Assembly: GCF_000003605.2 (NCBI RefSeq)
Contig: NW_003105605.1
Coordinates: 96,451 to 126,567, forward strand
Length of the DNA: 30,117 bases
Source: Saccoglossus kowalevskii
Taxonomy: Eukaryota; Hemichordata; Enteropneusta; Harrimaniidae
Direction: 5' to 3'
Both the position numbers and the translations under genes were made by a program. Below, in pieces: positions 24,601 to 28,581 of the stretch (position 1 is its first letter; every line of letters begins with the position of its first letter). Below the pieces are notes generated by a model, which saw only the letters and a list, made by a program, of their open reading frames with translations, did no database searches and was not told where the DNA came from.

Positions 24601-25891
24601 CTGTACACCCTCTGTCAAATGCCTTTCGATATGTGGACAAAGCTGATCATGTTTCATACAGCCAATCTTCAGTTTAGATTCATTGTTACTTGGAGCTAAG
24701 TTAGGATCATCTGGGGCAGTGTATATATCAAGGAATTCAAAACCATTGTCATCCAATTGTAGTTCATCCTCATGTAAATAGTTTGCAGAGACATGGATTC
24801 CATGATTCTTGACTATCTCGTCATTTGGCGTATTATCGTCATCGTAAATGACAGATTGTAATTCAGGTTGTTGTACTTCTGAAAGTGACAATACTTGATG
24901 ACTACTTGCAGTTTCATCTACCATGGCTATTGATAAATTAGGATCCATATAAAAGCGAGTTGGTGGTGGATCGCCTTGCGCTTGGGCTGTCATTGTTACA
25001 TCCATATTTTGTACATCTGCAGAGCTAAGTGTTGGTGTTTCAGGAGTTGTATCATGTGGAAAAATGTTCATAATTGTTGTAGAACCTTCAGATTTTTCCG
25101 GTTGAATGAGAGTACACTGACCACTCACTGCTAAGGCAGTGAATTCGGTTTGGGGTATGTTTTGAATAGTTTGATGCGTTTCTGATAATGGAGTATTGTC
25201 TCGTTCCTGTGTTCCAGAGAAAGGTTCCAATACTTCGATATCATCACTGGACATTGATAGGCTGGTCTTGTCTACATATCCTTCATTCACTTGGATACTT
25301 AGTTCTTCTTGCTGGTCATCAGTACTTCTTGGATTGTTGAAAGCGTCTTCCACCATGTCCTGTGAAATAATTCTCACTCGAACATCAGATGGGATATTAG
25401 TTGCGGGTCCCTTGTATTTGTCTGGAGACCTGTAATCCAAAGGTTTCATCTCTTTCTGCTTAGTGTCTTGTGCTTCGGTTTCTTTGTTTTTCGTGTCAGT
25501 TGAGATGTGCTCCCCTGTAACTGGTTTAGATACATCTTGTTTCTGCTTACCAACATCTAATTCCGATTTGGAATGTAGCAATACTGTACTCAAAGAATGC
25601 GCTGGAGTCTCAGCTTCATTTGTCACTTTCGTGATACAATCTGGTGAATGGATATATGGTACTTCACGATGATCATGTTGTTCTTGAATTATGGCACTAT
25701 CACTATCACTATGCTGCATCAGCGAATCATCTTGTTCAAGTGCTGAATAATAAATAAAATTAACTTACATGACAGTGTTGTTAATAATAGTCATACATTG
25801 TTATTTCTCTCAAAACAATTATGTTAAGGTAGCGAGAAGGGGTTTTGAATAAAGTGTGTCTCTTACTTGGCACCTTCACCATTTTTCCCAT
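485..25891 (-). CDS. RNF213: RNF213/mysterin-like giant AAA+ E3 ubiquitin ligase, 48 exons, 3' end off the window, one in-frame stop
   Basis: Spliced gene running right to left. RNF213 is a cytosolic ATPase ring joined to an E3 ligase, linked in vertebrates to lipid-droplet and antimicrobial ubiquitylation. I placed 48 exons using AC/CT splice flanks on the plus strand, reading phase and similarity to the human protein. Their lengths sum to 11,175 nt with every junction in phase. Order: low-complexity N-terminus, residues 1-750; CBM20-like domain, about 766-890; helical stalk, about 890-1990; linker with UBA-like pair, 1990-2380; AAA2 P-loop near 2599-2603; AAA3 Walker A GETGSGKT near 3050 and DE near 3119; AAA4 Walker A GKPGSSKS near 3406 and DE near 3481. 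The last visible exon ends at ...PKDQEFTQ, where human continues into AAA5/6 and the RING, which are off the left edge. Oddities are a TAA at 1030-1032 and one GC donor. It may be a functional short form, a decaying paralogue or a sequence error. Family assignment is very secure; integrity is not. Confidence 0.93.
618..976 (-). other. Intron 47 (359 bp)
   Basis: AT-rich; no coding similarity seen. Confidence 0.6.
977..1053 (-). CDS. RNF213: Exon 47: conserved exon containing an in-frame TAA
   Basis: 77 nt: DPGCSAG, stop, then LIEASLHGLPKAHLDMD. It aligns with human SPMQLIKQNIFG, and the stop falls where human has Q, so CAA to TAA (one base change) is the simplest origin. Acceptor tttacttaag, donor CAG|GTAATT; entry phase 0 and exit 2 nt fit exons 46 and 48 exactly. 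No alternative acceptor inside the exon restores the frame, and skipping the exon puts TGA first in exon 48. Confidence 0.78.
1290..1458 (-). CDS. RNF213: Exon 46: AAA4 lid
   Basis: 169 nt: LMKMIYGFAKASNRQPSLAQ, AILRNFGGGENIHPLEYFED. Matches human LIKMVFAAAKASNRKPS and AVLRNFSGKDDIQALDIF. Acceptor ccggcacag; donor GATATG|GTAAAC at phase 0. Confidence 0.96.
1581..1718 (-). CDS. RNF213: Exon 45: AAA4
   Basis: 138 nt: GICSTNHGVMLHIKSSIPAL, then WPGEFFGLRDFY. Matches human GICSSDILVQDRVQGYFASF and KEFFGLRDYYSL. Confidence 0.97.
1980..2152 (-). CDS. RNF213: Exon 44: AAA4 sensor region
   Basis: 173 nt: ALHPLLECGCVEDDDPPPYK, GFIGISNWALDPAKMNRGIF. Matches human TLHPLLEDGCIEDDPAPHK and GFVGISNWALDPAKMNRGIF. 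Confidence 0.99.
2363..2533 (-). CDS. RNF213: Exon 43: AAA4 Walker B
   Basis: 171 nt, phase 0 both sides: VHMVSYQCSPLSTPEGIVNT, then VVVLDEVGLAEDSPTMPLK. Walker B D3481/E3482 intact. Human has VSVVVLDEVGLAEDSPKMPL. Confidence 0.99.
2678..2900 (-). CDS. RNF213: Exon 42: AAA4 Walker A
   Basis: 223 nt: CQDLFLEELQVPETIARNAA, LKENVFMMVICIDMRIPLFL, VGKPGSSKSLAKTIVANAMQ. Walker A GKPGSSKS intact at residues 3406-3413, essentially the human sequence. Confidence 0.99.
3021..3184 (-). CDS. RNF213: Exon 41: between AAA3 and AAA4
   Basis: 164 nt: NPLTLALVLALGVCYHACLQ, ERYRNAVVEHF. Matches human DPVLWSLMLAIGVCYHASLE and SYRKAIARFF. Confidence 0.97.
3185..3541 (-). other. Intron 40 (357 bp)
   Basis: No coding similarity or repeat recognised. 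Confidence 0.6.
3542..3673 (-). CDS. RNF213: Exon 40
   Basis: 132 nt: NECSFVSLRDVERTMDVLVW, FYKHPQIEDQM. Matches human DECSFVSLRDVERCVKVFRW. Donor ATG|GTAAGA. Confidence 0.98.
3872..3961 (-). CDS. RNF213: Exon 39
   Basis: 90 nt, phase 0 both sides: EVIITNILSSSQEFMRQTK; matches human RVITEVLCASQGFMRKTE. Confidence 0.95.
4084..4217 (-). CDS. RNF213: Exon 38: AAA3 lid
   Basis: 134 nt: RVPLRQLVYRVQPLPPNMMS, LVWDFGQLSQETEKLYIRQI. Matches human SIPLRQLVYRVHALPPSLIP, LVWDFGQLSDVAEKLYIQQI. Confidence 0.99.
4529..4611 (-). CDS. RNF213: Exon 37: AAA3
   Basis: 83 nt: HEEKMIAKLESAGLGYRIKA, ETDDKLG. Matches human HSEEMICRLESAGLGYRVSM and ETADRLG. Confidence 0.98.
4612..5212 (-). other. Intron 36 (601 bp) with dispersed-repeat-like sequence
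   Basis: Holds gccattttg (4834-4842) facing caaaatggc (4859-4867) and a less AT-rich stretch to about 5110 that looks like an old mobile-element remnant. Family not identified. Confidence 0.45.
5213..5451 (-). CDS. RNF213: Exon 36: AAA3 Walker B and sensor
   Basis: 239 nt: IHGGTTKDIV, DTVLFFDEANTTENIGLIKE (Walker B D3119/E3120) and the sensor strand FIVACNPYR. All catalytic positions match human RNF213. Confidence 0.99.
5653..5779 (-). CDS. RNF213: Exon 35: AAA3 Walker A
   Basis: 127 nt: CGIPVVVMGETGSGKTRLIK, Walker A GETGSGKT intact at residues 3050-3057. Human has the same motif with C for S. AAA3 is one of the two hydrolysing ATPase units in the mouse RNF213 structure. Confidence 0.99.
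5901..6023 (-). CDS. RNF213: Exon 34: start of AAA3
   Basis: 123 nt: LQILCQAIGVRHLHDPDETY, ELTSDNAKKILAIYMRLR. Matches human LERLCLTLGIPQATDPDKTY, ELTTDNMLKILAIEMRFR. Confidence 0.98.
6198..6392 (-). CDS. RNF213: Exon 33
   Basis: 195 nt: AHPYIFFNYDHTTMTFIGFN, RGVMSNRLRAALKGQNV. Matches human HPYVFFNDDHTTMTFIGFH and RDVMTRDLYQGLLLQRV. Confidence 0.98.
6561..6736 (-). CDS. RNF213: Exon 32
   Basis: 176 nt: DFATPSLQCSDQSS ... EYQLKRKWETS across the junction. Matches human DFATPSLHTSDQS and FSLRKRWESE. Confidence 0.97.
6737..7693 (-). other. Intron 31 (957 bp)
   Basis: AT-rich; no coding similarity or bounded repeat seen. Confidence 0.6.
7694..7868 (-). CDS. RNF213: Exon 31: AAA2-AAA3 region
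   Basis: 175 nt: HCGINDPTWSELRNFVVFLN, LKDCETSLFCN, GFRNFVVRFMIQMAK. Nearly the same as human HCGVINPSWSELRNFARFLN, LRDCEASLFCN, GFKKFVVTFMIFMAR. Confidence 0.98.
7979..8168 (-). CDS. RNF213: Exon 30
   Basis: 190 nt: KTQRVFQYLARHTIGVDLDY and NHVSCLETLLR. Matches human ETFQRPYQYLRRF and TPEECLQHFLF. Confidence 0.95.
8288..8396 (-). CDS. RNF213: Exon 29
   Basis: 109 nt: YTVLPTIVCRSPKETLLMEK; matches human FLDIFPKVTCRPPKEVIDME. The true acceptor is ttatatag at 8397; an internal cag at 8344 would lose this conserved sequence. Confidence 0.93.
8636..8797 (-). CDS. RNF213: Exon 28: AAA2
   Basis: 162 nt, phase 0 both sides: VNELLFNLIVLGGLTDKHGR, VWRRHPFDLYVIEIL. Matches human IWVFLFKLLILQYLMDINGK, MWLRNPCHLYIVEIL. 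Confidence 0.96.
8883..9114 (-). CDS. RNF213: Exon 27: AAA2 with P-loop, no catalytic glutamate
   Basis: 232 nt. Reads CCVQVVMSNTPGTGKSLVVE; the P-loop GTGKS sits at residues 2599-2603 and corresponds to human SERAGVGKSLYV. The Walker B-like strand is IFHFDIAPL (human VLFHLDVTSS), where the usual DE is missing. As in mouse RNF213, AAA2 would bind but not hydrolyse ATP; that role is inferred. Confidence 0.96.
9205..9400 (-). CDS. RNF213: Exon 26: before AAA2 P-loop
   Basis: 196 nt: YRLIVICSQEREDRTHIVTA, then FRNDYLRPGMVHSAAEVAND. Matches the human stretch YQLVMVCDGDWEHCYL and the segment just before its AAA2 P-loop. Confidence 0.93.
9500..9629 (-). CDS. RNF213: Exon 25: AAA1-AAA2 region
   Basis: 130 nt: VVLFYRRAMFDTNGKIYCLM and ADLLDYDVSTKAEE. 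Corresponds to human VALLLRRCL ... FADQLSYEVARQAEE. Confidence 0.94.
9897..10003 (-). CDS. RNF213: Exon 24: AAA1-AAA2 region
   Basis: 107 nt: MLSTALNIYLNSDNIQLPSH and DEVLLCTPQTTLEQ, very close to human LPAALAVYMQTPSQPLPTY and DEVLLCTPATTFEEV. Confidence 0.96.
10092..10166 (-). CDS. RNF213: Exon 23
   Basis: 75 nt: PVAINRPWKLSDEYGRPHLL, ending IKPQ. Phase 1 nt needed, 1 nt out, exactly bridging exons 22 and 24. Confidence 0.85.
10358..10476 (-). CDS. RNF213: Exon 22: linker before AAA2
   Basis: 119 nt: DLINELQLIWHHHRNTL ... DHLGNVLTALAH. Matches human LVDKLRIIMEQSM and LETLGHCLAHLA. Confidence 0.92.
10561..11726 (-). CDS. RNF213: Exon 21: linker with inserted UBA-like pair
   Basis: 1,166 nt, residues about 1990-2378. 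The first third is the family linker: YLNLHKTGNSLF, VMVDFGGDHQIL, YHLNYFTTEQLVVLMNELRN, IVFSILSSVKFHCN. These match human FIDLHSAGNMLF, FYLNFYTAEQLVYLSTELR and LSFIKSNC. About 250 residues follow before the next conserved block (DLINELQLIW, exon 22), where human has only about 40. This insertion is acidic and contains two UBA-like units. Acceptor attttccag, donor GA|GTATGT. Confidence 0.93.
10671..10832 (-). other. UBA-like unit 2 in the linker insertion
   Basis: Second copy: AVKDAGFSEKMAKAGM, then GLDEEEIIGWCYDNFED and the same tail, IDRLSRQWDERM. It shares the G-C/F-S-E loop, the W-C of helix 3 and the tail with unit 1, showing an internal duplication of about 55 residues. Confidence 0.68.
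11019..11183 (-). other. UBA-like unit 1 in the linker insertion
   Basis: Three-helix UBA pattern: VQLIMKEGCSEETAKAA, then ILGLSVQVGEAVSWCIECI, followed by a tail ISNLARQFDEDM. It has 'GCSEE' in the place of the MGF loop and W-C-I in helix 3. UBA domains bind ubiquitin; binding here is inferred only. Confidence 0.65.
11727..12087 (-). other. Intron 20 (361 bp)
   Basis: AT-rich; no coding similarity seen. Confidence 0.6.
12088..12276 (-). CDS. RNF213: Exon 20: stalk to linker
   Basis: 189 nt, phase 0 both sides: DLDKLNDLQSKLMLVAGKG and IDRFTQ. Matches human YSLEEVKELLNKLMLMSGKK and VERFSEVF. Confidence 0.95.
12480..12623 (-). CDS. RNF213: Exon 19: stalk
   Basis: 144 nt: HLEWLKRVKETHGSVERSS ... 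AINKNGVYSIG. Matches human LEWLKTVNESHGSVERSS and AINQRGIYVI. Confidence 0.96.
12716..12933 (-). CDS. RNF213: Exon 18: stalk, highly conserved segment
   Basis: Reads LQVFIDLAMISAGETDDEVD and RVKCLHQAATGYSSLIF, close to human LKVFVDLASISAGENDIDVD and RVACFHDAVQGYAPLLF. One of the clearest diagnostic exons. Confidence 0.97.
13014..13164 (-). CDS. RNF213: Exon 17: stalk
   Basis: 151 nt, TTKNQTLDSITSEVIS ... EITCLNVLAECHVFVKWLKK. Corresponds to human FRRETLDQINQELIQA and EFICWVREAL. Donor G|GTAAGT. Confidence 0.9.
13201..13253. repeat. AAAT microsatellite in intron 16
   Basis: Runs of aaataaataaataaa, interrupted, just downstream of the exon 16 donor. Confidence 0.85.
13259..13851 (-). CDS. RNF213: Exon 16: stalk
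   Basis: 593 nt. Contains RLFHQRWEQRVLALKQ, LKLEDLIEQVWQPV, GKITLKEVDTTF, and AANAILHVRETLQLKGDFST. The last two correspond to human SGEVTLAEIDVIF and AAKVILQVKESLGLNGDFS. Phase 1 nt needed, 0 out; donor ATG|GTATGT sits beside an AAAT microsatellite. Confidence 0.95.
13852..15027 (-). other. Intron 15 (1,176 bp)
   Basis: Less AT-rich in parts (13,950-14,500) than neighbouring introns, suggesting an old inserted sequence, but I cannot name a family and see no terminal repeats. Confidence 0.5.
15028..15318 (-). CDS. RNF213: Exon 15: stalk
   Basis: 291 nt. Reads AKSSLESISKQLLNGKIKIN, then YREHELDILACERKYVDCL. Corresponds to human VADSVLTKVVGDLLSGTI and WRREELLLLKKEKRCVDSLL. The correct donor is CTAG|GTATGT at 15027, because an earlier GT at CTG|GTAAAT breaks the phase. 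Confidence 0.92.
15472..15652 (-). CDS. RNF213: Exon 14: stalk
   Basis: 181 nt: REKDPDKLLGSVYERVPV ... LLSFLLHKSWPKSTDPHIIL ... LTWEPFVGFFRM. Matches the human stretch VITKSWPRTADNFDDILKHL. Confidence 0.9.
15932..16048 (-). CDS. RNF213: Exon 13: stalk
   Basis: 117 nt, phase 0 both sides: IQSLQKIRFICYEDLVNY ... IAFKAVDEICK. Acceptor ctccaatag, donor AAA|GTAAGC. Confidence 0.83.
16171..16269 (-). CDS. RNF213: Exon 12: stalk
   Basis: 99 nt, phase 0 both sides: IWHRLLSVTFHYESTDTNW ... LKRRFNN. Donor AAT|GTAGGT. Confidence 0.83.
16270..16915 (-). other. Intron 11 (646 bp)
   Basis: No coding similarity. The plus-strand open frame at 16384-16638 has no recognisable family features. Confidence 0.6.
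16916..17246 (-). CDS. RNF213: Exon 11: stalk
   Basis: 331 nt: QTSDSIDEIHRMLLTTCQLV ... ACDLFSACYGFVAAHL ... EFSEELQ. Helical, 1 nt in, 0 out; joins exon 12 to read EELQIWHRLLSV, matching the human segment YVKEIEVWRRLVEI. Confidence 0.88.
17247..18494 (-). other. Intron 10 (1,248 bp), longest traced intron
   Basis: AT-rich and without coding signal. Holds a perfect 20-bp palindrome at 17936-17955 (taattatcatatgataatta), probably chance in such AT-rich DNA. Confidence 0.6.
18495..18583 (-). CDS. RNF213: Exon 10: stalk
   Basis: 89 nt reading DQPYLPEVMRVSTIRIRQLI and ending KVPDR across the junction. Donor AG|GTGAGT. Confidence 0.8.
18765..18966 (-). CDS. RNF213: Exon 9: stalk
   Basis: Starts YNMGPWLQRVSPLFVVDAQ. 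202 nt, 1 nt in, 0 out, acceptor tgtaattcag, donor AAG|GTAAGT. Placed by frame and phase with neighbours. Confidence 0.83.
18967..19419 (-). other. Intron 8 (453 bp)
   Basis: AT-rich, with a T/A run near 19080-19105. An open frame at 19212-19394 shows no family match. Confidence 0.6.
19420..19608 (-). CDS. RNF213: Exon 8: stalk
   Basis: Contains DPTPAFLLCIPLLHFINGT and YVYRPVLNKW, resembling the human stalk segment around LGALPVLHCCMEL. 189 nt, 1 nt in, 2 nt out. Confidence 0.87.
19609..19920 (-). other. Intron 7 (312 bp)
   Basis: No coding similarity or clear repeat seen. Confidence 0.6.
19921..20180 (-). CDS. RNF213: Exon 7: stalk
   Basis: Reads VLYDYLSPALQYFQRN and then helical sequence ending HFPQPSER. 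260 nt, phase 0 in, 2 nt out, clean acceptor tttttccag. Assigned to the RNF213 stalk by position. Confidence 0.85.
20181..20729 (-). other. Intron 6 (549 bp) with a short degenerate minisatellite
   Basis: At about 20247-20326 there are four loose copies of a roughly 20-bp unit (tctccattatatggtgggg-like). The rest is AT-rich and unremarkable. Confidence 0.5.
20730..20986 (-). CDS. RNF213: Exon 6: end of CBM20-like domain and start of stalk
   Basis: Starts TWKRYDNIIYPPENYRYLKK, equivalent to human DWHQYYDIVY. It continues as helical stalk ending PPHWSSEK. Phase 1 nt in, 0 out. The donor AAG|GTGCAA is weak at +3 to +6, but phase continuity with exon 7 is exact. Confidence 0.85.
20987..21662 (-). 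other. Intron 5 (676 bp)
   Basis: AT-rich; short frames near 21486-21846 are shadows of exon 5. Nothing else recognised. Confidence 0.6.
21663..21853 (-). CDS. RNF213: Exon 5: second half of CBM20-like domain
   Basis: Contains RRRKIEYKYCVISEEDTVYE and later NRTMHIEESF. These correspond to IPYKYVI..ESFEYEF and VNRCLFIKSSL in human RNF213, the second CBM20 half with its aromatic 'YKY' strand and 'NR' turn. 191 nt, 1 nt in and 1 nt out. Confidence 0.88.
21854..22841 (-). other. Intron 4 (988 bp)
   Basis: AT-rich. A 65-codon open frame at 22033-22230 has no family resemblance and no in-phase splice pairing, so I read it as noncoding. No clear repeat was seen. Confidence 0.6.
22840..22841 (-). 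promoter_or_regulatory. Non-canonical GC splice donor of intron 4
   Basis: Minus-strand context ACAAG|GCAAGTGG. GC-AG introns need a strong match elsewhere in the donor, and this one has it. Only this site gives the 2-nt phase that exon 5 (A|ACT) requires. Confidence 0.7.
22842..23009 (-). CDS. RNF213: Exon 4: first half of CBM20-like domain
   Basis: Reads MRIYFYAWLSPKFKV, then VVRGDICELGCW. The 'v-RG-..LG.W' strand-turn pattern is typical of CBM20 starch/glycogen-binding modules and matches the segment of human RNF213 with VFIRGGEEFG. The donor is AG|GCAAGT (GC instead of GT). A GT 6 bp further on would break the phase. Confidence 0.85.
23293..23345 (-). CDS. RNF213: Exon 3: short linker to the CBM20-like domain
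   Basis: 53 nt, phase 0 in and 2 nt out; reads IPEVYFIESTLHLGIGT. Acceptor attgatag, donor TC|GTGAGT. Called from phase continuity between exons 2 and 4; no strong homology. Confidence 0.65.
23524..25742 (-). CDS. RNF213: Exon 2: long acidic, low-complexity N-terminal region
   Basis: An open stretch of 739 codons after acceptor ttattcag, ending ...ASEIYK at donor AAG|GTAAAA. Composition is rich in D, E, S, T, Q and K with few hydrophobics, so it is probably disordered. Vertebrate RNF213 also has a disordered region of several hundred residues before its CBM20 domain, but I see no sequence identity with it. It contains a tandem repeat of about 55 residues (separate entry). The first ATG within it (25719) is probably internal, since the frame is open to the acceptor. 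Confidence 0.85.
23970..24490 (-). repeat. In-frame coding tandem repeat, period about 162-165 bp, about 4 copies
   Basis: Inside exon 2. Each unit carries SHTVSHLIEKEQTKLDSDK, then HEILPTAI, NTISGDMKEVQ and HKIDD. The SHLIE anchor sits near 24445, 24296, 24131 and 24005. The two middle copies are nearly identical at DNA level (period 165), the outer left copy lacks about 36 bp, and the right copy is diverged. All length changes keep the frame. Confidence 0.85.
25867..25891 (-). CDS. RNF213: Exon 1 (tentative): start codon and first 8 residues
   Basis: ATG at 25891-25889 has G at -3 and G at +4, a good start context, and reads MGKMVKVP. The donor AA|GTAAGA leaves one base, which is exactly what exon 2 needs. 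No protein similarity supports it, because this end of the family is not conserved, and the zinc-ribbon seen at the human N-terminus is absent. Another upstream first exon is possible. Confidence 0.4.
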
Positions 25892-27780
25892 GACAAAGCA
25901 TTGTCTTAAAACACCCAGATGTATTTCGCACCGTCATTATTGTCATTAAGTGTGAGTTTAAATGTCTAGGACGCAGTCGATTTGACGGCGGTCTAAATGA
26001 GTCGTACTCGATCATTTTGAATTTTCAAGGTGAATGTTCCGGCAAAGCACTCAACTATCATCTTGAAATATTTCATAAGGACTATGTGTGTGTGACAGTG
26101 CCATCACAGATTAGAATCGGTTTATCAACACCCAATCAAATGTGCACAATGGAAGCTGTGTTGGCTTGAATGTCGAGGCAATACAGCGACGATATCGAGA
26201 CATCATGCAACTCACATGTATTCAGACCAAAGCTATTCAAGCTATACTTAATTCCGGGTCTGATGTGTTCCAGTTGTTAGTCGCACTGGAAGTGGTAAAT
26301 CATTATGTTATTATGCTTTACGGGGCCTTGCGACCATCGAGTGTGGTAACAGTGTTGTCACCACTGGGTATTATGGAAGAGCAGGTGTTATATCTCAGAA
26401 CTTAAGATGTCACTGCAACATATATATATAAATGCTCTTTGGCAGTCATTTGTAACAAAGCCTTGGTCGGTAAACTTTCTATCGTGCAACAACGTGACAT
26501 ACACGGTTACGAATGCTGTTGCCGCACATGGGTGTGGAGGGAGGAATGTACGAACGTAACAACACCGTGCAGGCGGACGATTAGACTTGCAAAGTAGGGA
26601 CTTCTTTTTTGTTTTACAAAAAAATATAAATAATTGTCAATTTAGCCTTTTTAACGTGATCGCGAAAACTAGCGTGACTGCGAAAGAAATCCCGACTGGA
26701 CGCATCTGCAGGCTACCCCCTGCGTTGGAGTGAAAACCGGAGCGGAATTACTTCGGTGATTATGCTAATTAAAAGACGTTGACTAGCATTGGCAACGAAT
26801 CGAAGTGCAGCTGTATACGTCATTTCTTATCTATGTTAATGTACGTGACTTTTCACTTCTGAAGTCCCGTCGATTTTGAAAGACTACTTATATACATTGG
26901 ACATTTAAATCGACTTGTTTTCAGTAAACATGGATGAAAGTATCGCCGTTGCACTTAAAAAAGTTAAAGTGTACATATCTGTGTTCGAATCGAATCAAAC
27001 TTTAAAAGATCACGTTTACTTTCACACACCCACACATGAATAATCAAAGCATCATGAATAATTAATATCAGTCAAATGCTCGTATGCCCTGGACCCCCTA
27101 GTAGGGTCGAGCCAACGGCAAGGTTGGCGAGCAGATCTCCCCCCCCCCCTCATGCCAAATTACGTGCCGCCGCCTCTGTCATTTAAGCGTGTCAGATAAC
27201 AAATAATTACGAATGCCAGCGTGAAACTGGAAGAAAACATCTGGCATTTTGAGTCTTGCTGGGGCGACCATTGGCATGGCTCCCATTGTTATGCAAATGC
27301 TCAACGAGAGATGCGCCTCTGTCCCACTGTACAATTGGTTTTTCAATTGAAACGTTCTCTGTTTATGACTATGCGATATCAATTTTAAGTTTTCTTCGTC
27401 ATTAGCAAGTATATTTTTATGACTGCTTTCATACCTCAATCTGTAACTATGCAATCAACTTCATTCGATTTTTTTTGTAAGCGAACGTAAGTTCACCGAA
27501 TGCAATCACCAAATATCTACGTCGATGTCAGCCACTACATATTTACTGTGCCTACATCTGAATCAACACTCGGAGGGTTGGTCGTAATATGACCATGTTG
27601 CACGCGTTTCTTTTCAACGACATTGCATTAGTAAAATGGTGTTAGTAAACTGGAATATTTCATTGGAAAATAATACGAAATAAAAAACGATTTAAAAGAA
27701 AGTTGCGTGCAGTTACGACCGTGTTTCTCCCACGAAGTCTTAGTAGACTTGCTAAGGGGGTAAACGCTTCATTTTTTAGT
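25892..27780. other. Presumed 5' flank of the RNF213-like gene; no gene recognised
   Basis: If the start exon is right, the promoter lies here. A TATATATATA run at about 26420-26431 is the only TATA-like string noted, and it is too weak to call. A poly-C run lies at 27139-27150. An 87-codon plus-strand frame (26142-26405) and a 91-codon minus-strand frame (27179-27454) have no recognisable features. Confidence 0.5.
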
Positions 27781-28390
27781 ACAAATGTCCTAGTTGGCAC
27801 ACATGTTCCTTAGGGCAATTGAACATTTTTCATCCAAAGAGACACTCTGTATCTATGCAAATAAGGCCTAATTTGCATAATTATTAAGAAAAATTTCTAA
27901 ATATTAAAAAATATTTATTCATGTCAAACAAATGTCTAGCTTGATATAAAATGTCTATGGACCAAGCAGAAAAATAACATGCAAAATAAATCTTGTATTT
28001 ATGCAAATAACCAGCTAATTTGCATAAATTATGTCAATTAGTACATGACAATTATTAATTTTCGAGGTTTTTATGCACTGCATTTTGTGGTACAAACTTT
28101 CTACTTGGCACACATGTTCTTTGGATCAAAAGGAAAAGATTCATCAAAAGAGACACACTGTCTCTATGTAAATAATACCTAATTTGCATATTATGCATAT
28201 TAGAACCTCAAAATACAAAATTCACCAATGGAAAAAAACAGACACAAAAAAATGGTCTTACTTTGAATGATGTCCAATTAGGCAGTAGACGGATATCTGA
28301 ACTAAATTTTACTCAGTATTAAATAACCCCCAAGTTGCATATAATGTACAAGCTATGCATAAATTATGCAAATTGCTATGTGCACATGGG
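27780..28390. repeat. Diverged repeat with octamer inverted repeats
   Basis: The block ttggcacacatgttc occurs at 27794-27808 and 28105-28119, about 311 bp apart, each followed by agagacac.ctgt.tctatg.aaata and ctaatttgcata. Related palindromes also occur at 27998-28028. This indicates a duplicated, diverged element of about 310 bp. Confidence 0.7.
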
Positions 28391-28419
28391 AATAAACAAG
28401 CAGCCTGTCGGCTGAGATA

Positions 28420-28458
28420 TGAGAAGCGTTCAATAAGTAATGCCCCTGACCCACTTCC
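28420..28458 (+). repeat. mariner left terminal inverted repeat
   Basis: Begins tgagaagcgttcaataagta directly after the TA duplication; pairs with 29566-29604. Confidence 0.93.
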
Positions 28459-28581
28459 AGTTGTCTGATCTAGATGAAATTTTGCATGTTAATGATTTAC
28501 ATCTCTATGGGTTATGTTGCAAAAAATAGCTCTGAACTATAGTTTATGATTTACAGGTGTTTGAACTGAGTCAGGTGTGTA

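Noticed and set aside
23482-25719. Exon 2 as an independent intronless gene
   Set aside because: Its 3' end crosses a good donor at 23523 in phase with exon 3, and its 5' end is open to an acceptor at 25743.
26142-26405. Plus-strand open frame of 87 codons in the 5' flank
   Set aside because: No recognisable domain, no splice partners; length is expected by chance.
27179-27454. Minus-strand open frame of 91 codons as a possible upstream RNF213 exon or small gene
   Set aside because: No similarity to the family N-terminus and no in-phase donor leading to exon 2.
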